Below are positions 8,048-16,863 of a stretch of DNA of 64,000 nt, in pieces. Every line of letters starts with the position of its first letter. The first letter of the stretch is position 1. The notes beneath the pieces were generated by a model. That model was not told where the DNA came from, ran no database searches, and saw nothing but the letters and a program-made list of their open reading frames with translations. The DNA comes from Actinotalea alkalitolerans. GTDB lineage: Bacteria; Actinomycetota; Actinomycetes; Actinomycetales; Cellulomonadaceae. A program made the position numbers and the translations under genes. The DNA lies in the NCBI RefSeq assembly GCF_023369855.1, contig NZ_JAMBPP010000003.1, positions 124,001 to 188,000 on the forward strand, written 5' to 3'.

Positions 8048-9007
8048 ATGCTTCATGAGCGTGTACGCAACGTCCATGAGCGAGTCATCGCCGCCCCCGC
8101 GGCGAAGGTCGCAGCCCTCCTCGAGACCCTGGGCTCACCCGATGACGAGATGTGGCGGACGCGGGTGCCGACCGTGATGGTCCTGGACCGCGGGGTGGTC
8201 CCCGGGTCCGCGGGCGGTCACGGCGGTGTTCGCTACCACGTCACCGATCACGTGCCCGGCCGGCTCCTCGCCTTCACCTTCGACGCACCCACCCCTGTCG
8301 AGGGCACGCACCGGTTCGACATCGACGAGCTGACGCCCGGCTCGACGCGGCTGCGGCACACCCTCGAAGGGCGGCTGCTCGGGCCGATGCGGTGGCAATG
8401 GCCCCTGCTCGTGCGAGCCGCCCATGACACCGTGATCGAGGACATCCACGACCACGTCGAGCGCACCCTCACCGGGGTGGCGCACCGGGCCCAACCCGCG
8501 AGCCGGCGTATCGCCCTGCTCGTCGCCGTGCTGCCCGGCCGCGCGGTGGTGCGACGGAGCGTCCCCCGCTCGGCCCTCCTGGAGGCCGCCCTCCCCCGCG
8601 TCGACGCATCGGACGCCTGGGCCACCCCGCTGCTCCCGGGCGACCCGCACGACGTCCGGGAGTGGCAGGAGGCGATCTTCACCGCCGCGCCCGGTTGGGT
8701 CCGGCGGCTGATGGCACTTCGCGACCTGCTGGTGCGCCCCCTGGGGCTCGAGACCGCGGGAGGGACACCCGCGCGGCGCGGGTTCCCCGAGGTGCGTGGC
8801 GACACGCACGAGATTCTCACCGGGGTCGACGACCGGCACCTGTCCTTCCGGGTGAGCACCCGGGTGGACGCCGACGACGTGACAGTCAGCACCCTCGTCC
8901 AGATCCACAACCACCTCGGGCGGATCTACTGGGCCGTGGTGCGCTGGTTCCACCCGGTGGTCGTGCGCGCCCTCGTCCGCCGCGCGCCCCGGCCCTGGCG
9001 TCGTTGA
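8048..9007 (+). CDS. SRPBCC-family protein fused to a DUF2867 domain
   Basis: A 319-residue protein with two parts. Residues about 1-150 (ERVIAAPAAKVAALLETLG at the N-terminus; then RYHVTDHVPGRLLAFTF, STRLRHTLEGRL) look like an SRPBCC/START ligand-binding fold. Residues about 165-319 (DASDAWATPLLPGDP, APGWVRRLMALRDLLVRPLGL, YWAVVRWFHPVVVRALVR) match DUF2867, a domain of unknown function often found alone or after NAD(P)-binding domains. GAGAGG is 6 nt before the ATG at 8048; an in-frame ATG at 8033 is possible. Regulation by the divergent TetR protein is inferred from the shared operator. The ligand is unknown. Confidence 0.8.
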   Translation: MLHERVRNVHERVIAAPAAKVAALLETLGSPDDEMWRTRVPTVMVLDRGVVPGSAGGHGGVRYHVTDHVPGRLLAFTFDAPTPVEGTHRFDIDELTPGSTRLRHTLEGRLLGPMRWQWPLLVRAAHDTVIEDIHDHVERTLTGVAHRAQPASRRIALLVAVLPGRAVVRRSVPRSALLEAALPRVDASDAWATPLLPGDPHDVREWQEAIFTAAPGWVRRLMALRDLLVRPLGLETAGGTPARRGFPEVRGDTHEILTGVDDRHLSFRVSTRVDADDVTVSTLVQIHNHLGRIYWAVVRWFHPVVVRALVRRAPRPWRR

Positions 9008-9065
9008 GCACAGCCCTCCCGCGGTGGCCGGGACGCGTCCGAGAGGTCGTCGGGCGTGCGTCCGA

Positions 9066-9986
9066 TCAGGGCGCGTCGTCCGGAGACGCGAAGACGATGA
9101 CCGGCCTCGACCTGCCCTGCTCGTCGGCCACCAGCGCGACGAGGGTGCCGTCGGGGGCGAAGGCCGCCACGGGTCGCTCGCGGGTCCCGACGGGCCCTTC
9201 GACGGAGATCGGGATCCGTCGCCCGAAGGTCAGCTCTCGCGCCTGCTCGGCGTCCACCTCACGGCTCGCGAGCGTCGCCCGCGCCGCGTCCGCGAGCGGC
9301 AGCAGCGCCAGCTCCTGCGCGAGTTCGTCGAGAGACCGCGCGACGTCGAGGCCGTAACCACCCACCCGCGTCCGCCGGAGCGCGGTCAGGTGACCCCCGG
9401 TACCGAGGTCCGAACCCAGGTCGCGGGCGAGCGCTCGCACGTAGGTCCCCGAGGAGCACGTCACCTCGACGTCCACGTCGACCACCGGTGTCCCCTCGTC
9501 GGACGCTGCCCGCACGTCCCGCACCAGCAGCCGGTCCACCGTGACCCGACGGGCCGCGAGCTCCACGACCTCGCCGGCGCGCGCGCGGGCGTAGGCCCGG
9601 CGACCGTCCACCTTGATCGCGCTCACGGTCGAGGGCACCTGGTCGATCGGCCCGGTCAACCGGGCGACAGCGTCCGCCAGCCCGGGGAGCGGCAGCTCGG
9701 CACCGGCCCGTGCGAGCACCTCGCCCTCGGCGTCGTCGGTCGTGGTGACCACACCCAGGCGGATCGTGGCGGCGTAGTCCTTGTCGGCACCGACGACGAA
9801 CGTCAGCAGCCGTGTCGCGGCCTCGACGCCCAGGACGAGCACACCAGTGGCCATCGGGTCGAGCGTCCCGGCGTGGCCCACCTTGCGGGTGCCGGCCAGC
9901 CGCCGGACCCGCGCGACCACGTCATGGCTGGTCCACCCGGCAGGCTTGTCGACGACGACCAGACCTGCCGGGACCCGGTCAGCCAC
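9066..9986 (-). CDS. truB: tRNA pseudouridine(55) synthase
   Basis: TruB makes pseudouridine 55 in the T loop of tRNAs. The 306-residue protein begins LVVVDKPAGWTSHDVV, and the catalytic aspartate is in GHAGTLDPMATGVL. The family motifs KDYAATIRLG, VSAIKVDGRRAYARAR and SGTYVRALARDLG follow. The GTG at 9986 gives the normal N-terminus and overlaps the rbfA end by 8 nt, indicating translational coupling. A longer in-frame extension would run far into rbfA and is Arg/Thr/Pro rich, unlike a real N-terminus. Confidence 0.96.
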   Translation of the reverse strand: MADRVPAGLVVVDKPAGWTSHDVVARVRRLAGTRKVGHAGTLDPMATGVLVLGVEAATRLLTFVVGADKDYAATIRLGVVTTTDDAEGEVLARAGAELPLPGLADAVARLTGPIDQVPSTVSAIKVDGRRAYARARAGEVVELAARRVTVDRLLVRDVRAASDEGTPVVDVDVEVTCSSGTYVRALARDLGSDLGTGGHLTALRRTRVGGYGLDVARSLDELAQELALLPLADAARATLASREVDAEQARELTFGRRIPISVEGPVGTRERPVAAFAPDGTLVALVADEQGRSRPVIVFASPDDAP

Positions 9987-10464
9987 GGACCGTCGGGCCG
10001 GCCGTGCCTGCCTCTCCCTGCGTGGGCGCGTCGTCGAGGTCGTCGTCGTCGGCGCGCTTGTAGGGGTCGGCCTCCCCGGCGTACTGCGCGGCCGCAGCCA
10101 GTGCCGCGACCTCGGCATCCCGGGCCGCCGCCTGGCGCAGGGCGTCCTCGAGGTGCTGGGCGGTCTCGGGGATCGCGTCGGCGATGAACTCGAGGGTCGG
10201 TGTCAGGCGGGTACCCACCTGCTTGCCGACCTCGGAACGGATGACACCCTTGGCGCTCTCGAGCGCCGCTGCGGTGCCCTCGCGCGCCTCGGTGTCACCC
10301 AGGACCGTGTAGAACACCGACGCGTGCTGGAGGTCGCCCGTGACGCGGACGTCGGTGATCGTCACGAAACCGAGCCGCGGGTCCTTGATGCGGGTGTCGA
10401 GCATGCGCGCGACCGTCTCGTGGATGCGATCGGCGACCTTGCGCGCACGGGGGTGGTCAACCAT
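9979..10464 (-). CDS. rbfA: 30S ribosome-binding factor A
   Basis: RbfA helps mature the 5' end of 16S rRNA. The 161-residue protein has the KH-like core: ARKVADRIHETVARML, DPRLGFVTITDVRVTGDLQ, ASVFYTVLGD and LRSEVGKQVGTRLTP-like segments. The C-terminal tail of about 35 residues is acidic and variable, as in other actinobacteria. AGGAGA lies 7 nt before the ATG at 10464. It lies downstream of infB and upstream of truB, the usual order. Confidence 0.95.
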   Translation of the reverse strand: MVDHPRARKVADRIHETVARMLDTRIKDPRLGFVTITDVRVTGDLQHASVFYTVLGDTEAREGTAAALESAKGVIRSEVGKQVGTRLTPTLEFIADAIPETAQHLEDALRQAAARDAEVAALAAAAQYAGEADPYKRADDDDLDDAPTQGEAGTAGPTVRG

Positions 10465-10611
10465 CAGAAGTCTCCTAGCGTGCTGTCAGAACCACTGGTC
10501 CCGCGAGGCTCGTGCAGCCTCTGGGAGATGAGACCACGGTGACGTCGTGACCGCGGCGGGGCCGAGGTGAGCCGTGGCGCACCGGAAGGACGCCCGACGG
10601 ACGAGGTCGTC

Positions 10612-10650
10612 GGGTGGGCCGCGCGTCGATCCCCGCCGCGCGGCCCACCC
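10612..10650 (-). terminator. Hairpin after infB
   Basis: GGGTGGGCCGCGCG (10612-10625) pairs perfectly with CGCGCGGCCCACCC (10637-10650) around an 11-nt loop, starting 10 nt beyond the infB stop. It would terminate or attenuate transcription between infB and rbfA. The rest of the 196-bp gap (10465-10660) shows no gene. Confidence 0.75.
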
Positions 10651-10660
10651 GGACGTCACC

Positions 10661-13501
10661 TCAGGAGCGCGGCTTCTCGCGCATCTCGAAGGTCTCGATG
10701 ACGTCCTCGGACTGCAGGTCGTTGAACGACCCCAGACCGATACCGCACTCGAAGCCCTCACGGACCTCGGTCGCGTCGTCCTTGAACCGCTTGAGCGACT
10801 CGATCGTGAGGTTGTCCCCCACGACCTTGCCGCCGCGCAGCACCCGTGCCTTGGCGTTGCGGCGGATGAGGCCCGACCGCACGATCGAGCCCGCGATGTT
10901 CCCGAACTTGCTCGAACGGAAGATCTCGCGGATCTCGGCGGTACCGAGCTGGACCTCTTCGTACTCGGGCTTGAGCATGCCCTTGAGGGCCGCCTCGACG
11001 TCGTCGATCGCCTGGTAGATGACCGAGTAGAACCGGACGTCGACGCCCTCGCGATCGGCGAGGTCCTCGACACGCTCGGCGTACTTGACGTTGAAGCCGA
11101 TGATGATCGCGTTGTCCACGGTCGCCAGGTTCACGTCGTTCTGCGTGATGGCACCCACCCCACGGTGGATGACCCGCAGGTCGACCTCGTCGCCGACGTC
11201 GATCTTGAGCAGCGCGTCCTCGAGCGCCTCGACGGCACCCGAGACGTCACCCTTGAGCACCAGGTTGAGCGTCTCGACCTTGCCGAGCTGCAGCGCCTGC
11301 GTGAAGTCCTCGAGGCTGATCCGCTTGCGACGCTTGGCGAGCAGAGCTGCTCGCTCGGCCGCCTCGCGCTTCTCGGCGATCTGCCGGGCGGTCCGGTCGT
11401 CCGGTGCCACCAGGAAGGTGTCACCCGCACGCGGGACCGAGGTCAGACCCAGGACCAGCACCGGACGTGCCGGCGTGGCCTCCGTGACGGCCTCGCCGTG
11501 CTCGTCGAACATCGCCCGGACCCGGCCGTAGGCCGTGCCGGCGACGATCGCGTCGCCGATCCGCAGGGTGCCCGACTGGACGAGCACGGTCGCGACGGCA
11601 CCGCGGCCCTTGTCGAGGTTCGCCTCGACCGCGACACCACGAGCGTCCTTGTCGGCGTTCGCCCTCAGGTCCAGAGCGGCGTCGGCAGTGAGCAGGACGG
11701 CCTCGATGAGGTCGTCGATGCCCATCCGCTGGAGCGCGGAGATCTCGACGAACATCGTGTCGCCGCCGTACTCCTCGGCCACCAGGTTGTACTCGGTGAG
11801 CTGCTGGCGGATCTTGTCGGGGTTGGCCCCCTCCTTGTCCACCTTGTTCACCGCGACGACGATCGGCACGCCGGCCGACTGCGCGTGGTTGAGGGCCTCG
11901 ACCGTCTGCGGCATCACGCCGTCGTCTGCCGCGACCACCAGGATCGCGATGTCGGTGACCTGCGCGCCACGGGCACGCATGGCGGTGAACGCCTCGTGGC
12001 CCGGGGTGTCGATGAAGGTCACGGCGCGGTCCAGACCCTCGTGCTGGGTGTGGATCTGGTAGGCACCGATGTGCTGGGTGATGCCGCCGGCCTCGCCCGC
12101 GACGACGTCCGCCGAACGGATCGCGTCGAGCAGCTTGGTCTTTCCGTGGTCGACGTGACCCATGACGGTCACGACCGGCGGTCGGGCGCTCAGCTGGTCG
12201 TCGCCCTCTCCGGCGAGCTCGGCCTCGAGGTCGATGTCGAAGCCCCCGAGGAGCTCGCGGTCCTCCTCCTCGGCCGAGACCATCTCGATGACGTAGCCGA
12301 GCTCGTTGGCGAGCGTGCCGAACGTGTCCTCGTCGAGGGACTGGGTCGCCGTGGCCATCTCACCGAGGTGGAACAGCACCGTGACCAGGCTCGCGGGGTT
12401 CGCGTCGATCTTGTCCGCGAAGTCGTTGAGCGACGACCCGTGGCGCAGTCGCACGACCGTGCGACCGTCCCCACGCGGAACCTGCACGCCACCCAACGAG
12501 GGTGCCTGCATCTGCTCGAACTCCTGGCGCTTCGCGCGCTTGGACTTCCGTCCGCGCACGGGGCGGCCACCGGCGCGCCCGAAGGCACCCTGGGTGCTGC
12601 CTCGACCGGCACCACCGGGGCGACCGCCACCGCCGGGCCGACCGGCGAAACCGCCACCACCGGCACCAGGGGGGCCACCGCCGCCGGGGCGACCGGCGTA
12701 GCCGCCACCACCACCACCGGGACGGCCTGCACCGCCGGCGCCGCCACCGGGGCGACCGCCTCCGGGGCCCGCGGCACCCGGACGACCGACCGTGCTGCGG
12801 CCGGGCATCATGCCCGGGTTGGGGCGAGGACCACCAGCACCGGCCTGCGGCGGTCGGGGGCCACCGGGACGCTCGCCGGCGCCCTCGGTACGGCCGCCCG
12901 GTCGCGGCATGCCCTGGCTGGGGGCGAACGGGTTGTTGCCCGGACGCGGACCGCCGGGACGACCGCCGCCACCCTGGCGCGGCATGCCCTGGCTGGGGGC
13001 GAACGGGTTGTTGCCCGGACGCGGGCCACCGGGACGGGGCGCTGCCGGGCCAGGTGTCGGAGCGGCCGGTGCGGCCGGAGCGGCCTCAGCCGCCGGGCGC
13101 GGTGCGGAGGTCGGCTCAGCGGGGGCCGCGGGTGCGGCCGACGCGGCAGGAGCCTGCGGCTCGGCAGGGGCCGCCGGAGCAGCGGCTGCCGGAGCGGGCG
13201 CCGCCGGAGCAGGCGCCTGCGGGGCCGCTGCGGGGGTCGAGGTGACCTCCGGCTCAGCGACGGGCTTGGGGGCTGCCGGTGCGGGCTTGCGCGCCCCGGG
13301 CTTGTTCGACGCAGCGGGCGCTGCGGACTCCGCCTGCCCGGACCCTGCCGGGTAGGCGTCACGCAGCTTACGGACGACGGGCGGCTCGATGGTCGATGAT
13401 GCCGACCGGACGAACTCGCCCATCTCACCGAGCTTGGCCATGAGGGCCTTGCTCTCGACCCCGAGCTCCTTCGCGAGCTCGTAGACGCGGACCTTTGCCA
13501 C
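10661..13501 (-). CDS. infB: Translation initiation factor IF-2
   Basis: IF-2 is the GTPase that places initiator tRNA on the ribosome. The 946-residue protein starts with the IF2_N domain ([19 protein letters not shown]). A roughly 300-residue low-complexity Pro/Gly/Ala/Arg region follows, then the G domain with [10 protein letters not shown] near residues 444-453, DTPGHEAF and NKVDKEG, and then domains II-IV. The GTG at 13501 has AGGAGA 5 nt upstream. The linker contains a 25-residue duplicated unit with the actinobacterial [13 protein letters not shown] motif. Confidence 0.97.
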   Translation of the reverse strand: MAKVRVYELAKELGVESKALMAKLGEMGEFVRSASSTIEPPVVRKLRDAYPAGSGQAESAAPAASNKPGARKPAPAAPKPVAEPEVTSTPAAAPQAPAPAAPAPAAAAPAAPAEPQAPAASAAPAAPAEPTSAPRPAAEAAPAAPAAPTPGPAAPRPGGPRPGNNPFAPSQGMPRQGGGGRPGGPRPGNNPFAPSQGMPRPGGRTEGAGERPGGPRPPQAGAGGPRPNPGMMPGRSTVGRPGAAGPGGGRPGGGAGGAGRPGGGGGGYAGRPGGGGPPGAGGGGFAGRPGGGGRPGGAGRGSTQGAFGRAGGRPVRGRKSKRAKRQEFEQMQAPSLGGVQVPRGDGRTVVRLRHGSSLNDFADKIDANPASLVTVLFHLGEMATATQSLDEDTFGTLANELGYVIEMVSAEEEDRELLGGFDIDLEAELAGEGDDQLSARPPVVTVMGHVDHGKTKLLDAIRSADVVAGEAGGITQHIGAYQIHTQHEGLDRAVTFIDTPGHEAFTAMRARGAQVTDIAILVVAADDGVMPQTVEALNHAQSAGVPIVVAVNKVDKEGANPDKIRQQLTEYNLVAEEYGGDTMFVEISALQRMGIDDLIEAVLLTADAALDLRANADKDARGVAVEANLDKGRGAVATVLVQSGTLRIGDAIVAGTAYGRVRAMFDEHGEAVTEATPARPVLVLGLTSVPRAGDTFLVAPDDRTARQIAEKREAAERAALLAKRRKRISLEDFTQALQLGKVETLNLVLKGDVSGAVEALEDALLKIDVGDEVDLRVIHRGVGAITQNDVNLATVDNAIIIGFNVKYAERVEDLADREGVDVRFYSVIYQAIDDVEAALKGMLKPEYEEVQLGTAEIREIFRSSKFGNIAGSIVRSGLIRRNAKARVLRGGKVVGDNLTIESLKRFKDDATEVREGFECGIGLGSFNDLQSEDVIETFEMREKPRS
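12903..13024. repeat. Two-copy 75-bp-period repeat inside the IF-2 linker
   Basis: A 47-bp stretch at 12903-12949 recurs identically at 12978-13024, and near-identity continues to 12960/13035. The 75-bp offset is exactly 25 codons, so the protein contains the [14 protein letters not shown] unit twice without a frame change. Confidence 0.85.
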
Positions 13502-13548
13502 AACTCTCCTGTCTCGGTCCGCCCGGACAGGGTCGGACCGTCGTTAGT

Positions 13549-13576
13549 GCTGGGTACTCATCGCTGGGTACTCATC
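13549..13576. repeat. 14-bp tandem duplication at the ylxR 3' end
   Basis: GCTGGGTACTCATC occurs twice back to back (13549-13562 and 13563-13576). The ylxR stop lies in the first copy. Because 14 is not a multiple of 3, the duplication changed the reading frame of the last residues. Confidence 0.8.
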
Positions 13577-14007
13577 GGGTGCCCATCGGCTTCCAACCCG
13601 CTTTCCTTCTCGATGAACGACGGACGTGCTGCAAGGCCGTCGGTGACGATCCTGCTCTCGTGCTCGAACCACCGGGTGACCGGTGAGGTGTCCAGCTCCG
13701 TGACGCGCAGCGCGCGAGGCAGAGCCCGACGCCGTTCGGCGAGCTCGAGGCACCTCGGCTCGGGGTGCAACCAGGCACCCCGGCCAGGCATCACGTGACC
13801 CTCGTCGACGACGGCGCGGATCGTGCTCTCGTCCGACGTCGACAGGACCACCCTCAGCAGGACGGACCGCTGGTCCCGTGACCGGCATCCCACGCACGTC
13901 CGCACCGGGCCCATGTCAGGCGCCGAGGCACCGTCAGAGCCGTGATCGGCCAGTCCGGGGAGCCGAGCGCGTGACCCAGCCTCGGTCAGTCTAGCCCCCT
14001 CGCTCAC
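13558..14007 (-). CDS. ylxR: YlxR family RNA-binding protein (DUF448)
   Basis: YlxR proteins are small nucleoid/RNA-associated factors linked to RNase P and transcription in other bacteria. The conserved core is [20 protein letters not shown], followed by [27 protein letters not shown]. The GTG at 14007 overlaps the nusA stop as GTGA and gives 149 residues with a 31-residue N-terminal extension. The internal ATG at 13914, right before the core, would give 118 residues and is the main alternative. The C-terminal tail ends in a 14-bp duplicated sequence. Confidence 0.85.
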   Translation of the reverse strand: MSEGARLTEAGSRARLPGLADHGSDGASAPDMGPVRTCVGCRSRDQRSVLLRVVLSTSDESTIRAVVDEGHVMPGRGAWLHPEPRCLELAERRRALPRALRVTELDTSPVTRWFEHESRIVTDGLAARPSFIEKESGLEADGHPMSTQR

Positions 14008-15137
14008 GAATCGTGACCGGGGGGCTCCTGCGGACCCGGCTCACCGGACACCGCGTCCGCCCTGGTCGGTGTCGCGTCGCCGCCCGCGTCGGGGCGGTCG
14101 CCGCCCTCGTCGGAGCGGATGTCGATGCGCCAGCCGGTGAGCTTGGCTGCGAGCCGCGCGTTCTGGCCCTCCTTGCCGATCGCCAGGGAGAGCTGGAAGT
14201 CGGGCACCACGACGCGTGCCGCGCGGGCCTCGGCGTCGACCACCGTGACCGACGTCACGCGGGCGGGCGACAGCGCGTTGCCCACCATCGTCGCCGGGTC
14301 GTCGCTGTGGTCGACGATGTCGATCTTCTCGCCGTGCAGCTCGGCCATGACCGCCCGGACGCGCGCCCCCATCGGTCCGATGCAGGCGCCCTTGGCGTTG
14401 AGCCCTGGGACCGAGGTGCGGACCGCCATCTTGGTGCGGTGGCCGGCCTCGCGGGCCATCGCGGTGATCTCGACCGAACCGTCGGCGACCTCGGGCACCT
14501 CGAGCTCGAAGAGCTTGCGGACCAGACCCGGGTGCGTGCGGGACAGCGTGATCGAGGGACCCTTCATCCCTCGCGACACGTCCAGCACGTAGGCCCGCAG
14601 CCGCTCGCCGTGGACGTACCGCTCGGTGGGGACCTGCTCGTGCGCAGGGAGCACCGCCTCGGTCCCGCGCACCGCGACCAGGACGTTGCGAGGGTCCCGG
14701 CCCTGCTGGATGACCCCCGCAAGGACCTCCCCCTCGGTGCCGCGGAAGCTGCCGAGCACCTGCTCGTCCTCGGCGTCACGCAGCCGCTGGACGATCACCT
14801 GCCGGGCGGTCGACGTCGCGACACGACCGAACCCGTCAGGGGTGTCGTCGAACTCGGGACCCAGGGGCGCAGGACCCCGGTCGACCGCGGCCGGGGCCGG
14901 GGTGTCCGGGCCCTGGTCGCCCTCGGGCGTCACGGGCTCCTCGTGCTCGAGCTGCTCGCGAGCCCAGACGGTCACGTGGCCCGAGCGCCGGTCGACCTCG
15001 ACCCGGGCGTGGTCGTGCGCGCCCGGTGTGCGGTGGTAGGCCGACAGCAGAGCCTGCTCGATCGCCGAGACCAGGACCTCCAGGCTGATGTCGCGCTCGT
15101 GCTCGACGAGCCGCAGCGCCGTCATGTCGATGTCCAT
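14004..15137 (-). CDS. nusA: Transcription termination/antitermination protein NusA
   Basis: NusA binds RNA polymerase and nascent RNA to modulate pausing and termination. The 377-residue protein has the N-terminal domain ([17 protein letters not shown]) and an S1 domain around residues 130-190. Two KH domains follow, with [15 protein letters not shown] and [20 protein letters not shown]. The tail is short and acidic and lacks the extra repeats of proteobacterial NusA, as is normal for actinobacteria. The ATG shares one base with the rimP stop (TGATG). Confidence 0.96.
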   Translation of the reverse strand: MDIDMTALRLVEHERDISLEVLVSAIEQALLSAYHRTPGAHDHARVEVDRRSGHVTVWAREQLEHEEPVTPEGDQGPDTPAPAAVDRGPAPLGPEFDDTPDGFGRVATSTARQVIVQRLRDAEDEQVLGSFRGTEGEVLAGVIQQGRDPRNVLVAVRGTEAVLPAHEQVPTERYVHGERLRAYVLDVSRGMKGPSITLSRTHPGLVRKLFELEVPEVADGSVEITAMAREAGHRTKMAVRTSVPGLNAKGACIGPMGARVRAVMAELHGEKIDIVDHSDDPATMVGNALSPARVTSVTVVDAEARAARVVVPDFQLSLAIGKEGQNARLAAKLTGWRIDIRSDEGGDRPDAGGDATPTRADAVSGEPGPQEPPGHDS

Positions 15138-15649
15138 CAGTCCTGCTCCTCGTCGTCCTGCGGATCGGTGGGGCCCGCGCGGGTGAGCTCGACCTCGACC
15201 GTCCCGCGCACCACGAGCGCAGGGTCGAGGGTCCTGGTGGTGCCTTCGTCCTCGAGCTCGTAGCGGGTGGGTCCGGCCGCGATCAGCCGACCCGTCACGA
15301 CCGACCCGTCCGTGAGCGTCAGGGCCACGCGTCGCGTGCGTGCGCGGCGGAAGTGCCGCAGCTCGGTGAGCGGGCGGGAGGTCCCCGGGCTGGAGACCTC
15401 CAGGACGTACTCGCCGCGCACAGGGTCGGCGGCGTCCAGCGCGGCCGAGACCTCGCGGGACACCGCGCTCAACGCGTCCAGGTCGAGGCTGCCGACGGCG
15501 TCCTCGTCCAGGTCGACCACGACACGGACCGCCGAACGGCGACCGGCGGGGACCACCGCGACATCCTCGAGGAACAGTCCCGCAGCGGCGACCACAGGCT
15601 CGATCGCCTCACGTACTCGTTGCACCTGACCCGAGCCAGACGTGACCAT
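15137..15649 (-). CDS. rimP: Ribosome maturation factor RimP
   Basis: RimP assists assembly of the 30S head. The 170-residue protein has the family segments [40 protein letters not shown], the [20 protein letters not shown] signature and a C-terminal Sm-like domain. The ATG at 15649 follows AGGAGG at 5-nt spacing, an excellent start. The longer in-frame upstream sequence is antisense to the lipoprotein gene and is not coding. First gene of the rimP-nusA-ylxR unit. Confidence 0.95.
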   Translation of the reverse strand: MVTSGSGQVQRVREAIEPVVAAAGLFLEDVAVVPAGRRSAVRVVVDLDEDAVGSLDLDALSAVSREVSAALDAADPVRGEYVLEVSSPGTSRPLTELRHFRRARTRRVALTLTDGSVVTGRLIAAGPTRYELEDEGTTRTLDPALVVRGTVEVELTRAGPTDPQDDEEQD

Positions 15650-15763
15650 GATCGCCTCCTGAGGGGCCGTGACGGGCCACCCGACGTGGAATCGACCCTC
15701 TGGACTTGTTGCGCAGCCCAGCCTAACGACTCCGCAGGGGTGCAGCGTGGCAGGATCGCCGCG

Positions 15764-16828
15764 ATGAACGTCTCCAGCGCCCCTGACCCCCCGGACCGGG
15801 ACGAGCCTCGACCCGGCCGCCGCGCCCGTCGTCGGCTCGGCACCCTCCTGGTCGTCGTGAGCCTGGCTGCCTCCGGCTGCGGTCTCCGGCTCGAGACCGG
15901 TCCACCCGACCCGCTCCCCGCAGGCGAGGTCGAGCTCGCCCGCCAGTCGGGCGCCGCCACGGCGGACGACCTGTCCGCAGCGGCCCGCACCGCCGCGCAG
16001 GAGGCACCCGAGCAGCTCCGTGCCGTGCTGCTCGAGGTGGCCGATGCCGCCGACCAGCACCTGGTCGCCCTGGGCGGACGCTACGACCCGGGGCCCGGGT
16101 ACACCATCGCGCCCGACGGCAGCGTCGAGGCGGTTCCGGAGGCACCCGACGACGCCGCGGCCCCCACCCCGACGAGCGCGGCTCCCCCGGTCACGAGCGA
16201 CGACGTCGTCGCTCGCCTCGTCCAGGGCGCCGCGTCGGCGCGCTCGCACGCCGTGACCGTGCCCGACGGGGCGCTCGCCCGGCTGCTCGCCTCGATCCAC
16301 GTCGCCCGGCTGCTCCAGGCCCAGGCACTGGCGGCGGCCAGCGGGGCCGAGCCGCTCGAGGAGGTGGTCGTCACCGTGCCCCAGGTGGTGCCCGAGGGGC
16401 TGAGCCCGGCCACGATCGCCACGCTGGTCCAGTCCGAGGACGCCACCGGGATGGCCTGGGAGGTCGCCGCGGCCCGCGCGCAGGGCGAGACCCGCGACAG
16501 GGCCGCCGCGCGCGCGGCGCAGCACCGGCAGCGGGCGCAGGCGTGGTCCGACGCCGCCGGCTTCACCGGCACGGGTCTGGACCCTCGACGCTCGGCGTAC
16601 GAGCTCCCCGAGGCGATCCGCTCCGCGGCTGCGGAGCCGGGCACCGCCGAAGGGGCTCTGGCAGACCTCGAGCAGAGCCTGTCGGCCGTCTACGCGACGC
16701 TCGTGCTCGAGGTGGTCGCCGAGGATCGCGGTCCGCTGGTGGACGTCATGGCCGACACCGCCCGCGAGGCGGTCCGCCACGGCGCGACGGTGCCGGTGTT
16801 CCCAGGGCTCGCCGAGCAGCAGTCCTGA
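15764..16828 (+). CDS. Lipoprotein with ferritin-like DUF4439 domain
   Basis: A 354-residue exported lipoprotein. A basic N-terminus and hydrophobic stretch lead to the lipobox LAASGC at about residues 33-38. The C-terminal region from about residue 210 (EDATGMAWEVAAARAQGETR, ARAAQHRQRAQAWSDAA, LADLEQSLSAVYATLVLEVV) is the helical DUF4439 domain, a ferritin-like fold of unknown function common in actinobacteria. Scattered E/H residues could bind metal, but the di-iron ExxH pattern is not complete to my eye. A CAGGAT hexamer 7 nt before the ATG suggests a leaderless mRNA. It is divergent from rimP and convergent with proS. Confidence 0.85.
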   Translation: MNVSSAPDPPDRDEPRPGRRARRRLGTLLVVVSLAASGCGLRLETGPPDPLPAGEVELARQSGAATADDLSAAARTAAQEAPEQLRAVLLEVADAADQHLVALGGRYDPGPGYTIAPDGSVEAVPEAPDDAAAPTPTSAAPPVTSDDVVARLVQGAASARSHAVTVPDGALARLLASIHVARLLQAQALAAASGAEPLEEVVVTVPQVVPEGLSPATIATLVQSEDATGMAWEVAAARAQGETRDRAAARAAQHRQRAQAWSDAAGFTGTGLDPRRSAYELPEAIRSAAAEPGTAEGALADLEQSLSAVYATLVLEVVAEDRGPLVDVMADTAREAVRHGATVPVFPGLAEQQS

Positions 16829-16863
16829 CCCGCCAGGCCCGCCAGGCCGTCAGGCCCGTCAGG
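16829..16863. repeat. Four short tandem units at a convergent gene junction
   Basis: CCCGCCAGG, CCCGCCAGG, CCGTCAGG and CCCGTCAGG run head to tail between the stop of the lipoprotein gene and the stop of proS. The last unit includes the proS stop codon. No hairpin is formed. Confidence 0.7.

Noticed and set aside
10574-13399. 941-codon open frame on the plus strand opposite infB, ending in Thr/Ala/Gly and Arg/Gly/Ser repeats
   Set aside because: It is the mirror of the IF-2 sequence; the repeats are the complement of the Pro/Gly linker.
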